A DNA stretch of 64,000 bases, taken from NCBI GenBank assembly GCA_031177685.1, contig JAPSGI010000008.1, forward strand, positions 124,001-188,000, read 5' to 3'. The stretch comes from Solirubrobacteraceae bacterium. GTDB taxonomy: Bacteria > Actinomycetota > Thermoleophilia > Solirubrobacterales > Solirubrobacteraceae. Positions 47,921-56,755 of this stretch are shown here, in pieces (positions within the stretch are counted from its first letter, which is position 1; every line of letters begins with the position of its first letter). Below the pieces are notes generated by a model. It had not been told where the DNA came from and did not search any database. It saw nothing but the letters and a program-made list of their open reading frames with translations. Both the position numbers and the translations under genes were made by a program.

Positions 47921-49366
47921 ATGTGGTGGCAGGACGCCGTCGTCTACCAGGTCTATCCGCGGTCCTTCCAGGACTCCGACGGCGACGGCGTGGGAGACCT
48001 GCGCGGCATCGCGCAGCGCCTGGACCACATCGCCTCGCTCGGCGTCGACGCGCTGTGGATCTCGCCGGTCTACCCGTCCCCCATGGCGGACTTCGGCTAC
48101 GACATCGCGGACTTCACGGACGTCGACCCCGTCTACGGGACGCTCGCCGACCTCGACGCGCTGATCGCCGCCGCCCACGCGCGCGGCCTGCGGCTCCTCA
48201 TGGACCTCGTCCCGTGCCACACCTCGATCGAGCACCCGTGGTTTCGCGCGCATCCCGAGCGCTACGTGTGGGCCGACGGCGAGCGCCCGCCCAACAACTG
48301 GGTCGCCTCGTTCGGCGGGCCGGCGTGGACGCGCGACCCGCGGACCGGCCGCTGGTACCTGCACTCCTTCTATCCCGAGCAGCCCGACCTGGACTGGCGC
48401 AACCCGGACACCGTCCGCGCGATGCAGGGGGTGATCCGCTTCTGGCTGGACCGCGGCGTCGACGGCTACCGCGTGGACGCGATCGATCGGCTGCTCAAGG
48501 ACCCGCAACTGCGCGACGACCCGCCCGCCACCGAGCCCTACCTGCTCCCGCTCGACGAGGAGCACGGGAGCCTGCGCCACGACCATTCGCGCAACGCGCC
48601 GGACATCGGCAGCGCGCTCGCGGCGATCCGCGCGGCGGCCGGCGACGCGTTCCTGGCCGGCGAGGTCTACCTGCCCACGCGCGAGCTGCGCCCCTACCTC
48701 GAGCACCTCGACGTGGCCTTCGACTTCGAGTTCCTCCACGCCCCCTGGGACGCCGAGCGGCTGCGCGCCTCGATCGCCGCCGCGCTGGAGGTGCGCGACA
48801 CGGCGTGGGTGCTGTCCAACCACGACTTCGGGCGCGCGGCCACGCACTTCGGCCCGGAACGCGCCCCCGCGGTCGCGCTGCTCCTCCTCACCCTCCCCGG
48901 GCCGGCCTTCATCTACCAGGGCGACGAGATCGGGATGGAGGAGGGCCCCGGCGGCGACCCGCCGCTGGACCGCTTCGGCCGCGACGTCACGCGCCACCCG
49001 ATGCAGTGGGAGCCCGAGCCGCTGGGCGGCTTCACCACCGGCCGGCCCTGGCTGCCGCTGGTGGACCCGCAGCGGCGCAGCGTGGCCGCCCAGGAGGACG
49101 ATCCGCGCTCGCTGCTGTACCTCTACCGCGCCGCCATCGCGCTGCGCCGCCAGCTGGGCGACGGGCTGCGCTTCGAGGACGCCACGCCCGGCGTCCTGGC
49201 CTACCGTCGCGGCGAGGATCACGTCGTCGCGCTCAACACGGCGGACGAGCCACGGCCCGCGCCGCCCGCCGGCGAGCTGCTGCTCTCCACGGCAGGCGCA
49301 AGCGGCGGGCCGGCCCCGCGAGAGCTCGCCCCCGCCGAGGGGTTCGTCGCGCGCGCCAGGGTTTGA
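47921..49366 (+). CDS. GH13 alpha-glucosidase (oligo-glucosidase type)
   Basis: A 481-residue GH13 enzyme starting MWWQDAVVYQVYPRSFQDSD; the TTG-initiated extension to 47870 is unnecessary. Region I is DLVPCHTS (95-102), with Cys99 replacing the near-invariant Asn. Region II is DGYRVDAID, nucleophile D186. Region III is FLAGEVY, acid/base E248. Region IV is VLSNHDFGR (N300-D302). No signal peptide, so it acts in the cytosol, hydrolysing alpha-1,4/1,6-glucosides or trehalose-related sugars. It heads an operon with an LpqY-SugABC-type importer, suggesting that imported sugars are its substrates. A GGGAG ribosome site precedes the ATG. Confidence 0.92.
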   Translation: MWWQDAVVYQVYPRSFQDSDGDGVGDLRGIAQRLDHIASLGVDALWISPVYPSPMADFGYDIADFTDVDPVYGTLADLDALIAAAHARGLRLLMDLVPCHTSIEHPWFRAHPERYVWADGERPPNNWVASFGGPAWTRDPRTGRWYLHSFYPEQPDLDWRNPDTVRAMQGVIRFWLDRGVDGYRVDAIDRLLKDPQLRDDPPATEPYLLPLDEEHGSLRHDHSRNAPDIGSALAAIRAAAGDAFLAGEVYLPTRELRPYLEHLDVAFDFEFLHAPWDAERLRASIAAALEVRDTAWVLSNHDFGRAATHFGPERAPAVALLLLTLPGPAFIYQGDEIGMEEGPGGDPPLDRFGRDVTRHPMQWEPEPLGGFTTGRPWLPLVDPQRRSVAAQEDDPRSLLYLYRAAIALRRQLGDGLRFEDATPGVLAYRRGEDHVVALNTADEPRPAPPAGELLLSTAGASGGPAPRELAPAEGFVARARV

Positions 49367-49371
49367 CCGGT

Positions 49372-49385
49372 TCCCCCGAAGGGGA
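49372..49385 (+). terminator. Short hairpin between alpha-glucosidase and binding-protein genes
   Basis: TCCCC/GGGGA with a CGAA loop, in the 33-bp gap. It is too short to be a strong terminator, but may tune read-through from the enzyme gene to the transporter genes. Confidence 0.4.
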
Positions 49386-49399
49386 GAACGGGAAGCGCA

Positions 49400-50650
49400 A
49401 TGAGGAGGGAAGGGAGGAGCCGGTGGTGGATCGCCGCCGTCCTCGTGGCGCTGGGAATCGCCGGATGCGGCTCCGACAGCGAGGGCGGCGGCGGAGCGCG
49501 CACGCTCAACTGGTACGTCTTCAACGAGCCCGGCGGCGCCTACGAGCAGGCCGTCAAGACGTGCAACGAGAGCGCGCGCGGCCGCTACCGGATCAACTAC
49601 GTCCGGCTCCCCACGGACGCCAACCAGCAGCGCGAGCTGATCGTCCGGCGCCTCGCCGCCAAGGACTCGGACATCGACATCATCGGGATGGACGTCATCT
49701 GGACCGCGGAGTTCGCCGAGGCCGGCTGGATCAAGCCGTGGACGGGCGCCCGCCAGCGTGCCGCCCGCGCGGGGCGGCTGGCCGGACCGCTGAAGACCGT
49801 CGAGTACGACGGGCGGACGTGGGCGGCGCCGTTCACCACCAACACCCAGCTGCTGTGGTTCAACAAGGACAAGGTGCCGACGCCGCCCGCAGGCATCACC
49901 TGGGACGAGCTGATCGACCGCGCCGCGAAGGCGGGCACGGGGATCGAGGTCCAGGGCAACCAGTACGAGGGCCTCACGGTGTGGGTCAACGCGCTCATCG
50001 CGGGCGCGGGCGGCGAGATCGTCGGCGAGCAGGGCCAGGATCGCGTCGGACCGACCGCCGAGACCGCCGCGCGCATCGTCCACAAGCTCGCGACCTCGCG
50101 CGCCGCGCCCCCCGGCCTGGCCACCAACAAGGAGGACGAGGCGCGGCTGGGCTTCGAGTCGGGACGCTCGAGCTACCAGATCAACTACACGTTCATCTAC
50201 GCCTCCGCCGCCGAGCTGCCCGGCGGCTTCCAGAAGAAGATCGGCTGGGCGCGCTACCCGCGCACGGTCGCCGACCGGCCCAGCCGCCCGCCCATCGGCG
50301 GAATCAACCTGGGCGTCGGCGCCTACTCGAAGAACCCGGACCTGGCCTTCGACGCGGCCCAGTGCCTGGCCCGGCCGGAGAACCAGCTCGTGGCGTCGGA
50401 GAAGGGCGGCCTGCCGCCCACCACCGAGGCGGTCTACGACGACCCCAAGCTCCAGAAGGCCTTCCCCTTCGCCGACCTGCTGCGCGAGTCGATCGAGGCC
50501 GGCGCGCCGCGTCCCGTCACCCCCGCCTACAGCGACATCTCGCTGGCCATCCAGCGCACGTTCCACCCGCCCGACGAGATCGACCCGGACGAGGTCGTGA
50601 GCAAGCTGCGCGAGCGGATCGAGAAGGCCGGCGAGGGGAAGATCTTCTGA
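49400..50650 (+). CDS. lpqY: Solute-binding lipoprotein of sugar ABC transporter (LpqY-like)
   Basis: A 416-residue family-1 sugar-binding protein. N-terminal signal peptide with lipobox LGIAGC (lipidated Cys23) and Gly/Ser linker, then [20 protein letters not shown]. Further MalE-like blocks: [40 protein letters not shown] and [20 protein letters not shown]. Anchored outside the membrane, it captures the sugar for SugAB. The gene order binding protein-permease-permease-ATPase matches the mycobacterial trehalose-recycling LpqY-SugABC system, but alpha-glucosides in general are possible. The stop overlaps the sugA start by 1 bp (TGATG). Confidence 0.88.
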   Translation: MRREGRSRWWIAAVLVALGIAGCGSDSEGGGGARTLNWYVFNEPGGAYEQAVKTCNESARGRYRINYVRLPTDANQQRELIVRRLAAKDSDIDIIGMDVIWTAEFAEAGWIKPWTGARQRAARAGRLAGPLKTVEYDGRTWAAPFTTNTQLLWFNKDKVPTPPAGITWDELIDRAAKAGTGIEVQGNQYEGLTVWVNALIAGAGGEIVGEQGQDRVGPTAETAARIVHKLATSRAAPPGLATNKEDEARLGFESGRSSYQINYTFIYASAAELPGGFQKKIGWARYPRTVADRPSRPPIGGINLGVGAYSKNPDLAFDAAQCLARPENQLVASEKGGLPPTTEAVYDDPKLQKAFPFADLLRESIEAGAPRPVTPAYSDISLAIQRTFHPPDEIDPDEVVSKLRERIEKAGEGKIF

Positions 50651-51537
50651 TGAGCGAGCGGCGTCGCTCCGAGCGGCGACTGGCGTGGATGCTGTGCGCG
50701 CCCGCGGTCATCGCAATGCTGATCGTCACCGGCTACCCGATCGGCTACGCGGTCTGGCTGTCGCTGCAGGACTACGACCTGCGCTTCCCCGACGACCGCG
50801 AGTTCGTCGGCCTGTCCAACTACGCCGACGTGCTGACGTCGAGCATCTGGTGGGGCGACGTGTGGAACACCACGATCATCACCGTCGCCTCGGTGAGCAT
50901 CGAGCTGGTGCTGGGCATGGCGATCGCGCTGATCATGCACCGCGCGATCTTCGGCCGCGGCGCCGTGCGGGCGTCGGTGCTCATCCCCTACGGCATCGTG
51001 ACCGTGGTGGCCGCGTTCGGCTGGCGCTACGCCTTCGATCCGGCCAGCGGCTTCGTCCAGAACCTGCCGCTGATCTCCGACACCGCCGCCCCGCTGACCG
51101 AGCGCGGCGGCTCGCTGGCGGTGATCGTGCTCACCGAGGTGTGGAAGACCACGCCGTTCATGGCGCTGCTGCTGCTGGCCGGCCTGGCGCTGGTGCCCGA
51201 CGAGCTGCACGAGGCCGCCAAGGTGGACGGCGCCGGCCCGGTGCAGCGCTTCTTCCGCATCACGCTGCCGCTCATGAAGCCGGCGATCCTCGTGGCGCTG
51301 CTGTTTCGCACGCTGGACGCCTTCCGCGTCTTCGACACCGTCTACATCCAGACGGCCGGCGCCAACGGCACCGAGACCGTCTCGATCCTCGGCTACCAGG
51401 TCCTGATCAACCGCGTGAACCTGGGCGTGGGCTCCGCCGTGTCCGTGCTGATCTTCCTCGCGGTCATCCTGATCGCGACCTTCTTCGTCCGCGGCCTGGG
51501 CGCGAGCACCGCGCGCCAGCGGGGGGAGGCGGCGTAG
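50650..51537 (+). CDS. sugA: Sugar ABC transporter permease (SugA/MalF-type)
   Basis: A 295-residue permease starting [20 protein letters not shown], in TGATG overlap with the binding-protein gene. Six membrane helices are visible ([60 protein letters not shown] and others). The EAA loop is [20 protein letters not shown]. It forms the translocation channel with SugB. Its stop overlaps the sugB GTG by 1 bp. A longer open frame upstream is shadow of the preceding genes. Confidence 0.93.
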   Translation: MSERRRSERRLAWMLCAPAVIAMLIVTGYPIGYAVWLSLQDYDLRFPDDREFVGLSNYADVLTSSIWWGDVWNTTIITVASVSIELVLGMAIALIMHRAIFGRGAVRASVLIPYGIVTVVAAFGWRYAFDPASGFVQNLPLISDTAAPLTERGGSLAVIVLTEVWKTTPFMALLLLAGLALVPDELHEAAKVDGAGPVQRFFRITLPLMKPAILVALLFRTLDAFRVFDTVYIQTAGANGTETVSILGYQVLINRVNLGVGSAVSVLIFLAVILIATFFVRGLGASTARQRGEAA

Positions 51538-52367
51538 TGCTGCGCTCCTCGCGCGAGGCGGCCCTGTGGTCGATCGGGATCCTCGTCGTGCTGCTGTACG
51601 CGCTGATCCCGGTGCTGTGGATCCTCTCGCTGTCGCTCAAGCCGGCCGACCAGCTCGGCGACCGCCGGTTCGTCCCGCAGGAGTTCTCCTTCGAGAACTA
51701 CGAGACGATCTTCAACACCGAGACGTTCACGCGGGCGCTGGTCAACTCGGTGGGCATCGCGGGCCTCGCGACGCTGATCTCGATCCTCCTGGCGGCGATG
51801 GCCGCCTACGCGCTGGCCCGGCTGGACTTCGCCGGCAAGGCGCTCATTCTCTCGGGCGCGCTCGCGGTGGCGATGTTCCCGCCGATCTCGATCGTCGGCT
51901 CGCTGTTCAACATCTGGCGCGAGGTCGGCCTCTACGACACGTGGCCCGGGCTGATCATCCCCTACATGACCTTCACGCTGCCGCTGGCGATCTACACGCT
52001 GTCGGCGTTCTTCCGCGAGATCCCCTGGGAGCTCGAGCAGGCCGCCCAGGTCGACGGCGCCACGCCGTTTCAGGCCTTCCGCAAGGTCATCGTCCCGCTG
52101 GCCGCGCCGGGCGTCTTCACCTCGGCCATCCTCGTCTTCATCTTCGCCTGGAACGACTTCATCTTCGCCAACACGCTGACCTCGACCGACGAGGCCCGCA
52201 CGGTCCCCGCGGCCCTGGCCTTCTTCACCGGCGGGTCGCAGTTCGAGCAGCCGATCGGGGCGATCTCCGCCGCCTCGATCGTCGTCACGATCCCCATCAT
52301 CGTCATGGTCCTGATCTTCCAGCGCCGCATCGTGGCCGGTCTGACCGCGGGCGCCGTGAAGGGTTAG
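51537..52367 (+). CDS. sugB: Sugar ABC transporter permease (SugB/MalG-type)
   Basis: A 276-residue permease with GTG start overlapping the sugA stop. Six helices, first [20 protein letters not shown], and EAA loop [21 protein letters not shown]-terminus ends GLTAGAVKG followed by TAG. This stop codon is also the left end of the ~168-bp inverted-repeat element; removing the element leaves TAG and brings the sugC ribosome site next to it, implying the original operon was contiguous. Pairs with SugA in sugar import. Confidence 0.93.
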   Translation: MLRSSREAALWSIGILVVLLYALIPVLWILSLSLKPADQLGDRRFVPQEFSFENYETIFNTETFTRALVNSVGIAGLATLISILLAAMAAYALARLDFAGKALILSGALAVAMFPPISIVGSLFNIWREVGLYDTWPGLIIPYMTFTLPLAIYTLSAFFREIPWELEQAAQVDGATPFQAFRKVIVPLAAPGVFTSAILVFIFAWNDFIFANTLTSTDEARTVPAALAFFTGGSQFEQPIGAISAASIVVTIPIIVMVLIFQRRIVAGLTAGAVKG

Positions 52368-52534
52368 ATGGCTGATTCCACGACCCCCACGACCGGCTGC
52401 ACGCGTCTCGCGCCGCCGGATCGCCACGTGCCGAAGGGGTCCGTGGCTCCGCCACTGTCCCCCTTCGACCCGCGGCGCCCGGCATCCCCGAGCCACGCAC
52501 ATCCGGCCGCGCCGGCCGCGGACTCAACCATCTA
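52365..52534 (-). mobile_element. ~168-bp inverted-repeat element, copy 1 (MITE-like), between sugB and sugC
   Basis: Reverse-complementary to the copy at 59731-59899, about 88% identical by eye along its length. Ends TAGATGG(C/T)TGA... and ...TCAACCATCTA form terminal inverted repeats of about 12 bp. The central hairpin GAAGGGG...CCCCTTC (52433-52466) contains a nested GTGGC/GCCAC-type stem and is unchanged apart from one loop base between copies. It is flanked by TA at both ends (52365-52366 and 52533-52534), compatible with a TA target duplication. No coding capacity. It interrupts the sug operon; a structured RNA or bidirectional terminator is the alternative reading. Confidence 0.75.
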
Positions 52535-52550
52535 GAGAGGAGCTCCCGTT

Positions 52551-53726
52551 ATGGCCGACATCGTCCTCGACCACGTCACGAAGCGATATCCCGACGGCTA
52601 CGAGGCCGTCAAGGAGATGGACCTCCAGGTCGCCGACGGCGAGTTCATCATCCTGGTCGGGCCGTCGGGCTGCGGGAAGTCCACGGCGCTGCGGATGATC
52701 GCCGGGCTGGAGGACATCACCGACGGCGAGCTGCGCATCGGCGGGGACGTGGTCAACGACCGCGCCCCCAAGGACCGCGACATCGCGATGGTCTTTCAGA
52801 ACTACGCGCTGTACCCGCACATGACCGTGCGCGAGAACATGGGGTTCGCGCTCAAGCTGGCCAAGGCGCCCAAGGAGGAGATCGACCGCAAGGTGCTCGA
52901 GGCGGCGCGCATCCTCGACCTCGAGCAGCACCTGGACCGCAAGCCGGCCAACCTGTCCGGCGGCCAGCGCCAGCGCGTGGCGATGGGCCGCGCGATCGTG
53001 CGCGACCCCAAGGCCTTCCTGATGGACGAGCCGCTGTCCAACCTGGACGCCAAGCTGCGCGTGCAGATGCGCACCGAGGTCTCGCGCATCCAGTCGCGCC
53101 TGGGGACCACGACCGTCTACGTCACGCACGACCAGACCGAGGCCATGACGCTGGGCGACCGCGTCGCGGTGATGCGCACGGGCCGCCTGCAGCAGGTCGG
53201 CAGGCCCAGCGAGCTCTACAACGACCCGGTCAACCTGTTCGTGGCCGGGTTCATCGGCTCCCCCGCGATGAACTTCCTGCCGGCCACGGTGGAGGGCGAC
53301 ACCATCCACCTGCCGATCGGCGACGTGCCCGTCGCCGAGGAGCACCGCCGCGGGCTGCAGTCCGGCGGCGCGCGCAGCGTGATCGCGGGCCTGCGTCCGG
53401 AGAGCTTCGAGGACGCGGCGCTGGTCGGCGACCAGCGCGAGCGCGGGATCGCGTTCCAGGCCAAGATCGACGTGGTCGAGTCGATGGGCTCCGAGCTGTA
53501 CGCGTACTTCGCCGTGGAGACGGAGGGCGTGGCCTCCCAGGAGCTGGAGGAGCTCGCCCAGGACGCCGGGACCGCCGAGGTGCCGGGCGCGGAGAGCGGC
53601 CAGGTGGTCGCCCGCCTGGACGCCGCGAGCCAGGTGAGCGAGGGCGCGGAGGCCGAGCTGTGGTTCGACGCGGCCAAGCTGCACCTGTTCGACGCCGAGA
53701 GCGGCCGCAGCCTGCGCGCCGCCTAG
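52551..53726 (+). CDS. sugC: Sugar ABC transporter ATPase (SugC/MsiK/UgpC-type)
   Basis: A 391-residue ATPase. Walker [16 protein letters not shown]-loop [20 protein letters not shown], signature [19 protein letters not shown], Walker [16 protein letters not shown]-loop [20 protein letters not shown], and a C-terminal TOBE/OB domain (from about 240) with [15 protein letters not shown]. It energises SugAB. A ribosome site (AGAGGAG, 52536-52542) precedes the ATG and lies just outside the inserted element. The TAG stop overlaps, in a shared CTAG, the stop of the convergent ParB-like gene. Confidence 0.95.
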   Translation: MADIVLDHVTKRYPDGYEAVKEMDLQVADGEFIILVGPSGCGKSTALRMIAGLEDITDGELRIGGDVVNDRAPKDRDIAMVFQNYALYPHMTVRENMGFALKLAKAPKEEIDRKVLEAARILDLEQHLDRKPANLSGGQRQRVAMGRAIVRDPKAFLMDEPLSNLDAKLRVQMRTEVSRIQSRLGTTTVYVTHDQTEAMTLGDRVAVMRTGRLQQVGRPSELYNDPVNLFVAGFIGSPAMNFLPATVEGDTIHLPIGDVPVAEEHRRGLQSGGARSVIAGLRPESFEDAALVGDQRERGIAFQAKIDVVESMGSELYAYFAVETEGVASQELEELAQDAGTAEVPGAESGQVVARLDAASQVSEGAEAELWFDAAKLHLFDAESGRSLRAA

Positions 53727-54568
53727 CTGCCGGGCAGCTCCTCGCGCAGCCGGGCGAGGATCTCCTCGTTCCACTCGTGCGTACGCATGAGGTGCCAGCG
53801 CAGCGCCATCGCGCGCATGTAGGCCTCGGTCTCGGTCCCGCGGCCCAGCAGCTGCGCCTCGCGCAGAGCGTCCACCACCGGGACGTAGTCGTCGCGAAAC
53901 CACGCCGCGGCGACCTCGTCGCGGCTCAGCGGCTGGCGGATCGCCTGGATCACGCGAAAGCCCCACGCCTCCACGCCCTCGGCGAGCACGTGGTACGCCC
54001 AGGGATCCGCCAGCTCGATGCGCCGGCGCGCGTCGGGATCGAGCGGTACGCGGTCGTAGAAGAGGCGCTCGTGGCTCTTGAGCGGCAGGTCACGGCGGCT
54101 CAGCTGGCCCGCGGGGACCTTCGTGATCACCTCGGTGACGTAGGCGTCGATGTGCGTGTGGCCCAGGGCGCGGCCCACCGAGACGCGGTGGTGGCCGTCG
54201 TCCACGAAGTGCATGTCGCCCACGCGGTAGACGGAGATCGGCGGCATCGCCTCGCCGCGGCGCTGGGCCTCGGCGATGCGCTCCCAGCGCACCCGCACCC
54301 GGCGCGAGCGCGGGCGGAAGCGGCGGTCGAACTCCCGCGTGCGGTTCACCGAGCCCACGATCGAGTCCAGCGCGATCGACCGCAGCCCCAGCCGGCGCTC
54401 CCCGGCGCGCCCCAGCGCGTCGAGCACCTCGTCCAGGGGCAGGATGACCTCCACGTCGGCGGGCTCGCGGCGCAGGCGCTGGGCGAGGCGGCCGAGGGCC
54501 GCCCGGCGGCGGGCGCGCAGGAAGTCGTCCTGCGCGTCGGCCGTGGAGAAGCCGGTGGCTCGGGGCAC
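53723..54568 (-). CDS. ParB/Srx-fold domain protein
   Basis: A 281-residue protein. The centre ([20 protein letters not shown], then [20 protein letters not shown] with the DGHHR motif) is the ParB/sulfiredoxin-like fold seen in ParB N-domains, where the His/Arg box binds nucleotide. A helical N-terminus ([20 protein letters not shown]) and a long helical C-terminus flank it. No HTH centromere-binding domain is obvious, so it is not a canonical ParB; roles in nucleotide-dependent signalling or regulation are possible. It converges on sugC, sharing the CTAG stop palindrome, and is divergent from a HAD gene. Confidence 0.75.
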   Translation of the reverse strand: MPRATGFSTADAQDDFLRARRRAALGRLAQRLRREPADVEVILPLDEVLDALGRAGERRLGLRSIALDSIVGSVNRTREFDRRFRPRSRRVRVRWERIAEAQRRGEAMPPISVYRVGDMHFVDDGHHRVSVGRALGHTHIDAYVTEVITKVPAGQLSRRDLPLKSHERLFYDRVPLDPDARRRIELADPWAYHVLAEGVEAWGFRVIQAIRQPLSRDEVAAAWFRDDYVPVVDALREAQLLGRGTETEAYMRAMALRWHLMRTHEWNEEILARLREELPGS

Positions 54569-54641
54569 CTCCGAAGGGATACCCGCTCCTTAAAGCACTG
54601 AGACGCCCCTCAAGGAGGCGCCCCAGCACTGGAACGGGAAG

Positions 54642-54717
54642 TGCGTCAGGCAGGCCGAGGACGGGTTCGGCGTATGTGTGCCTGACGCAAGGTGTGATTT
54701 CCCCCCTGCGGGGGAGA
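54642..54717 (+). promoter_or_regulatory. Two inverted repeats in the leader of the HAD gene
   Basis: A perfect 11-bp dyad (TGCGTCAGGCA at 54642-54652 and TGCCTGACGCA at 54679-54689) is followed by a hairpin at 54698-54717 (TTTCCCCC/GGGGGAGA, 8 bp including one G-T, loop CTGC). A T run (54728-54732) lies right before the ATG at 54737. The arrangement could be an operator plus an attenuator for the HAD gene, or a terminator for antisense transcription. Positions are read directly; function is inference. Confidence 0.5.
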
Positions 54718-54736
54718 CCAAACCAACTTTTTCACA

Positions 54737-55390
54737 ATGCCGCGCCCTGCCGCCATCCTCGACGTCGACGGGACCCTCGTCGACACCGTCTACCACCACG
54801 CCCTGGCGTGGCACCGGGCGTTCCTGCGCCAGGGCCTGGAGATGGAGGTCTGGCGCGTGCACCGGCGGATCGGCATGGGCGGCGACCAGCTGGTGAGCGC
54901 CCTGCTGGGCGACGAGGTGGAGGCCGAGCACGGCGACGCCCTGCGCGACGCCGAGAAGGAGATCTACGACGGGATGATCGACGACGTGCGGCCGCTGCCC
55001 GGCGCGCGGGCTCTCGTGGAGGCGCTCAAGGAGCGTGGGCACGAGGTCGTGCTGGCCAGCTCGGCCAAGCCCGATGAGCTCGACCACTACCTCGACCTGC
55101 TGGACGTGCGCGAGCTGGCGGACGCCTGGACGTCGTCCGGCGACGTGGAGGACACCAAGCCCGCGCCCGACCTGGTGCAGGTCGCGCGCGACCGGGTGAG
55201 CGTCGAGGCGGCGGTGATGGTCGGCGACTCGACGTGGGACGCGGAGTCGGCGGGCCGCGCGGGCGTCCCGACGATCGGGCTGCTGACCGGCGGATTCTCG
55301 GAGGCCGAGCTGCGGGACTCCGGCGCGGATCCCGTGTTCTCCTCGCTGGACGAGCTGCGCGCGCGGCTCGCGGAAACGCCCCTTCGCTAA
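54737..55390 (+). CDS. HAD-IA family phosphatase (phosphoglycolate phosphatase-like)
   Basis: A 217-residue HAD-IA enzyme. Motif I AILDVDGTLVDT (two Asp), cap region with helical AWHRAFLRQGLEMEVWRVHR, motif II VVLASSAKP, motif III Lys in DTKPAPDLVQVA, and motif IV AVMVGDSTWDAESAGRAGVP. It dephosphorylates small phosphorylated metabolites in the cytosol, such as 2-phosphoglycolate or sugar phosphates; the substrate is uncertain. Its leader holds two inverted repeats. It starts at an ATG preceded by a T-rich stretch and no clear Shine-Dalgarno. Confidence 0.88.
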   Translation: MPRPAAILDVDGTLVDTVYHHALAWHRAFLRQGLEMEVWRVHRRIGMGGDQLVSALLGDEVEAEHGDALRDAEKEIYDGMIDDVRPLPGARALVEALKERGHEVVLASSAKPDELDHYLDLLDVRELADAWTSSGDVEDTKPAPDLVQVARDRVSVEAAVMVGDSTWDAESAGRAGVPTIGLLTGGFSEAELRDSGADPVFSSLDELRARLAETPLR

Positions 55391-55464
55391 CCTGACCTGC
55401 AGTGGGCCGGTCAAGCTCCCAGGACTAAGTCGTCTCGACCTCACCCAGGGAACCAGAGGAGGCC

Positions 55465-56238
55465 ACGGCCCCCGACCCCGAGCGCGGTCGCCAGACGGAC
55501 GCACTCTTCCGTCGCCTTCGCGACGGTGGAGACCCCGCGGTCCGCGACGAGCTCGTCGAGCGGTTCCTGCCGCTCGCGCGCCAGCTGGCGCGCCGCTACC
55601 AACGCGCCAACGAGCCGCTCGACGACCTCGTCCAGGTGGCGAGCATGGGGCTCGTCAAGGCCGTGGACCGCTTCGACCCGGAGCGCGGCGTCGCCTTCTC
55701 CTCCTACGCGGTGCCCACGATCCTCGGCGAGCTCAAGCGCTACTTCCGCGACGCGGGGTGGGCGGTGCACGTGCCGCGCGGCGTGCAGGAGCGCGCGATG
55801 CAGGTCGACCGCGCGGTCAAGGACCTGTCGGGCCGGCTCGGCCGCTCGCCCTCGGTGGACGAGGTCTCCGAGCACGTCAACGCCACGGTCGAGGAGGTGC
55901 TGGAGGCGATGGAGGCCGGACAGGCCTACGAGGCCGTCTCGCTCGACGCCCAGCGCCCCAGCGGCGACAGCGACGGCAACACCTTCGCGGACTCCATCGG
56001 CGAGGAGGACGAGCGCTTCGACCTCGTGGAGTACGGCGCGACCATCGCGCCCACGCTGCAGGCGCTGCCCCAGCGCGACCAGCTCGTGCTGCACCTGCGC
56101 TTCGCCCAGGACATGACGCAGTCGCAGATCGCCGACCGGATCGGCGTCTCGCAGATGCAGGTCTCGCGCCTCATCCGCCGCGCGCTGGCGCGCCTGCGCG
56201 CCGTCGCCGACGCCACCGAGAAAGACCGCCAGGACTGA
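55465..56238 (+). CDS. SigF/SigB-type RNA polymerase sigma factor (start uncertain)
   Basis: A group 3 sigma factor of about 257 residues. Region 2 reads VERFLPLARQLARRYQRANE, LDDLVQVASMGLVKAVDRFD and VAFSSYAVPTILGELKRYFR with the -10-recognition helix. Region 3 is VHVPRGVQERAMQVDRAVKD, region 4 LVLHLRFAQDMTQSQIADRI and IGVSQMQVSRLIRRALARLR. Coding pattern clearly extends upstream of the first ATG (55636) and GTG (55627), which lie inside region 2. The frame is open only from 55429, after an in-frame TAA, and contains no ATG, GTG or TTG there; ACG at 55465 is shown provisionally. Possible stress-response sigma, perhaps controlled by STAS proteins. Confidence 0.83.
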   Translation, partial: TAPDPERGRQTDALFRRLRDGGDPAVRDELVERFLPLARQLARRYQRANEPLDDLVQVASMGLVKAVDRFDPERGVAFSSYAVPTILGELKRYFRDAGWAVHVPRGVQERAMQVDRAVKDLSGRLGRSPSVDEVSEHVNATVEEVLEAMEAGQAYEAVSLDAQRPSGDSDGNTFADSIGEEDERFDLVEYGATIAPTLQALPQRDQLVLHLRFAQDMTQSQIADRIGVSQMQVSRLIRRALARLRAVADATEKDRQD

Positions 56239-56255
56239 GGGACTAAGCCAGTCCC
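56239..56255. terminator. Shared hairpin between convergent genes
   Basis: GGGACT/AGTCCC, a perfect 6-bp stem with AAGCC loop, directly after the sigma-factor stop (56238) and overlapping the stop of the convergent ferritin-like gene (56243). It probably terminates both. Confidence 0.6.
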
Positions 56256-56755
56256 TCTGCTTCGTACTCGCGCAGGAAGCCCTCGAACAGGCGGCGGTGG
56301 CCCTCCTCGTCGCGCAGGATGTCGATGACCATGTCCTGCGTGACGAAGTCGCAGCCGTCGGTGACCTCGATGATGCGGTTGTAGTGCTCGATCGCGCCGG
56401 TCTCGGCCTCGATGACGCCCTTGATGACGTGGACGATGTCGGTCTGCGCGCCCGGGGGCTGGAGGTAGCTCTGGCTGGCGCCGAACTCCAGCGAGCCCGG
56501 CACGACGCCGTAGAGCTCCTTGATGCGGGCCGCGAACTGCTGCGCGTGGCCCAGCTCCTCCTGGATGTCCCCGCGCAGCGCCTCGACGATCTCCTGCGCG
56601 CGCACGCCGTCCGGGTTGACCGAGTTGGCGATGTAGCTCATCACCGTCTCGATCTCCATCCAGTAGGCCTGCTTGAGCAGCTCGAGGATCTCCTCGCGCT
56701 TGCCCGACAGCTCGTCCGAGAGGATCCCCTGTCCGGCGCTTCGTGTGGTCGCCAT
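56243..56755 (-). CDS. Ferritin-like diiron protein (Dps/bacterioferritin-like)
   Basis: A 170-residue four-helix-bundle protein. Candidate iron ligands: Glu/Tyr in helix A (AYWMEIETVMSYIANS), E and H in helix B (IQEELGHAQQFAARIKELYG), E in helix C (GVIEAETGAIEHYNRIIEVT), and E/E/H in helix D (ILRDEEGHRRLFEGFLREYE), two E-x-x-H type pairs of the ferritin-like fold. It may store iron or detoxify peroxide, relevant to Fe-S supply. It converges with the sigma factor gene and shares its start CATG with the divergent mobA ATG. Confidence 0.83.
   Translation of the reverse strand: MATTRSAGQGILSDELSGKREEILELLKQAYWMEIETVMSYIANSVNPDGVRAQEIVEALRGDIQEELGHAQQFAARIKELYGVVPGSLEFGASQSYLQPPGAQTDIVHVIKGVIEAETGAIEHYNRIIEVTDGCDFVTQDMVIDILRDEEGHRRLFEGFLREYEAEGLA

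Noticed and set aside
47384-50566. A 1060-residue minus-strand frame opposite the alpha-glucosidase and lpqY genes
   Set aside because: Shadow of two confidently assigned genes; no domain pattern.
52365-52534. Possibility that the repeat element is an attenuator specific to sugC
   Set aside because: A second, inverted copy lies after an unrelated gene and is oriented oppositely to its downstream gene, so a sugC-specific regulator is not the simplest explanation.
49400-53726. Assigning the ABC system specifically to trehalose
   Set aside because: Gene order matches LpqY-SugABC, but ligand residues cannot be judged here and the neighbouring alpha-glucosidase suits maltose-type sugars equally well.
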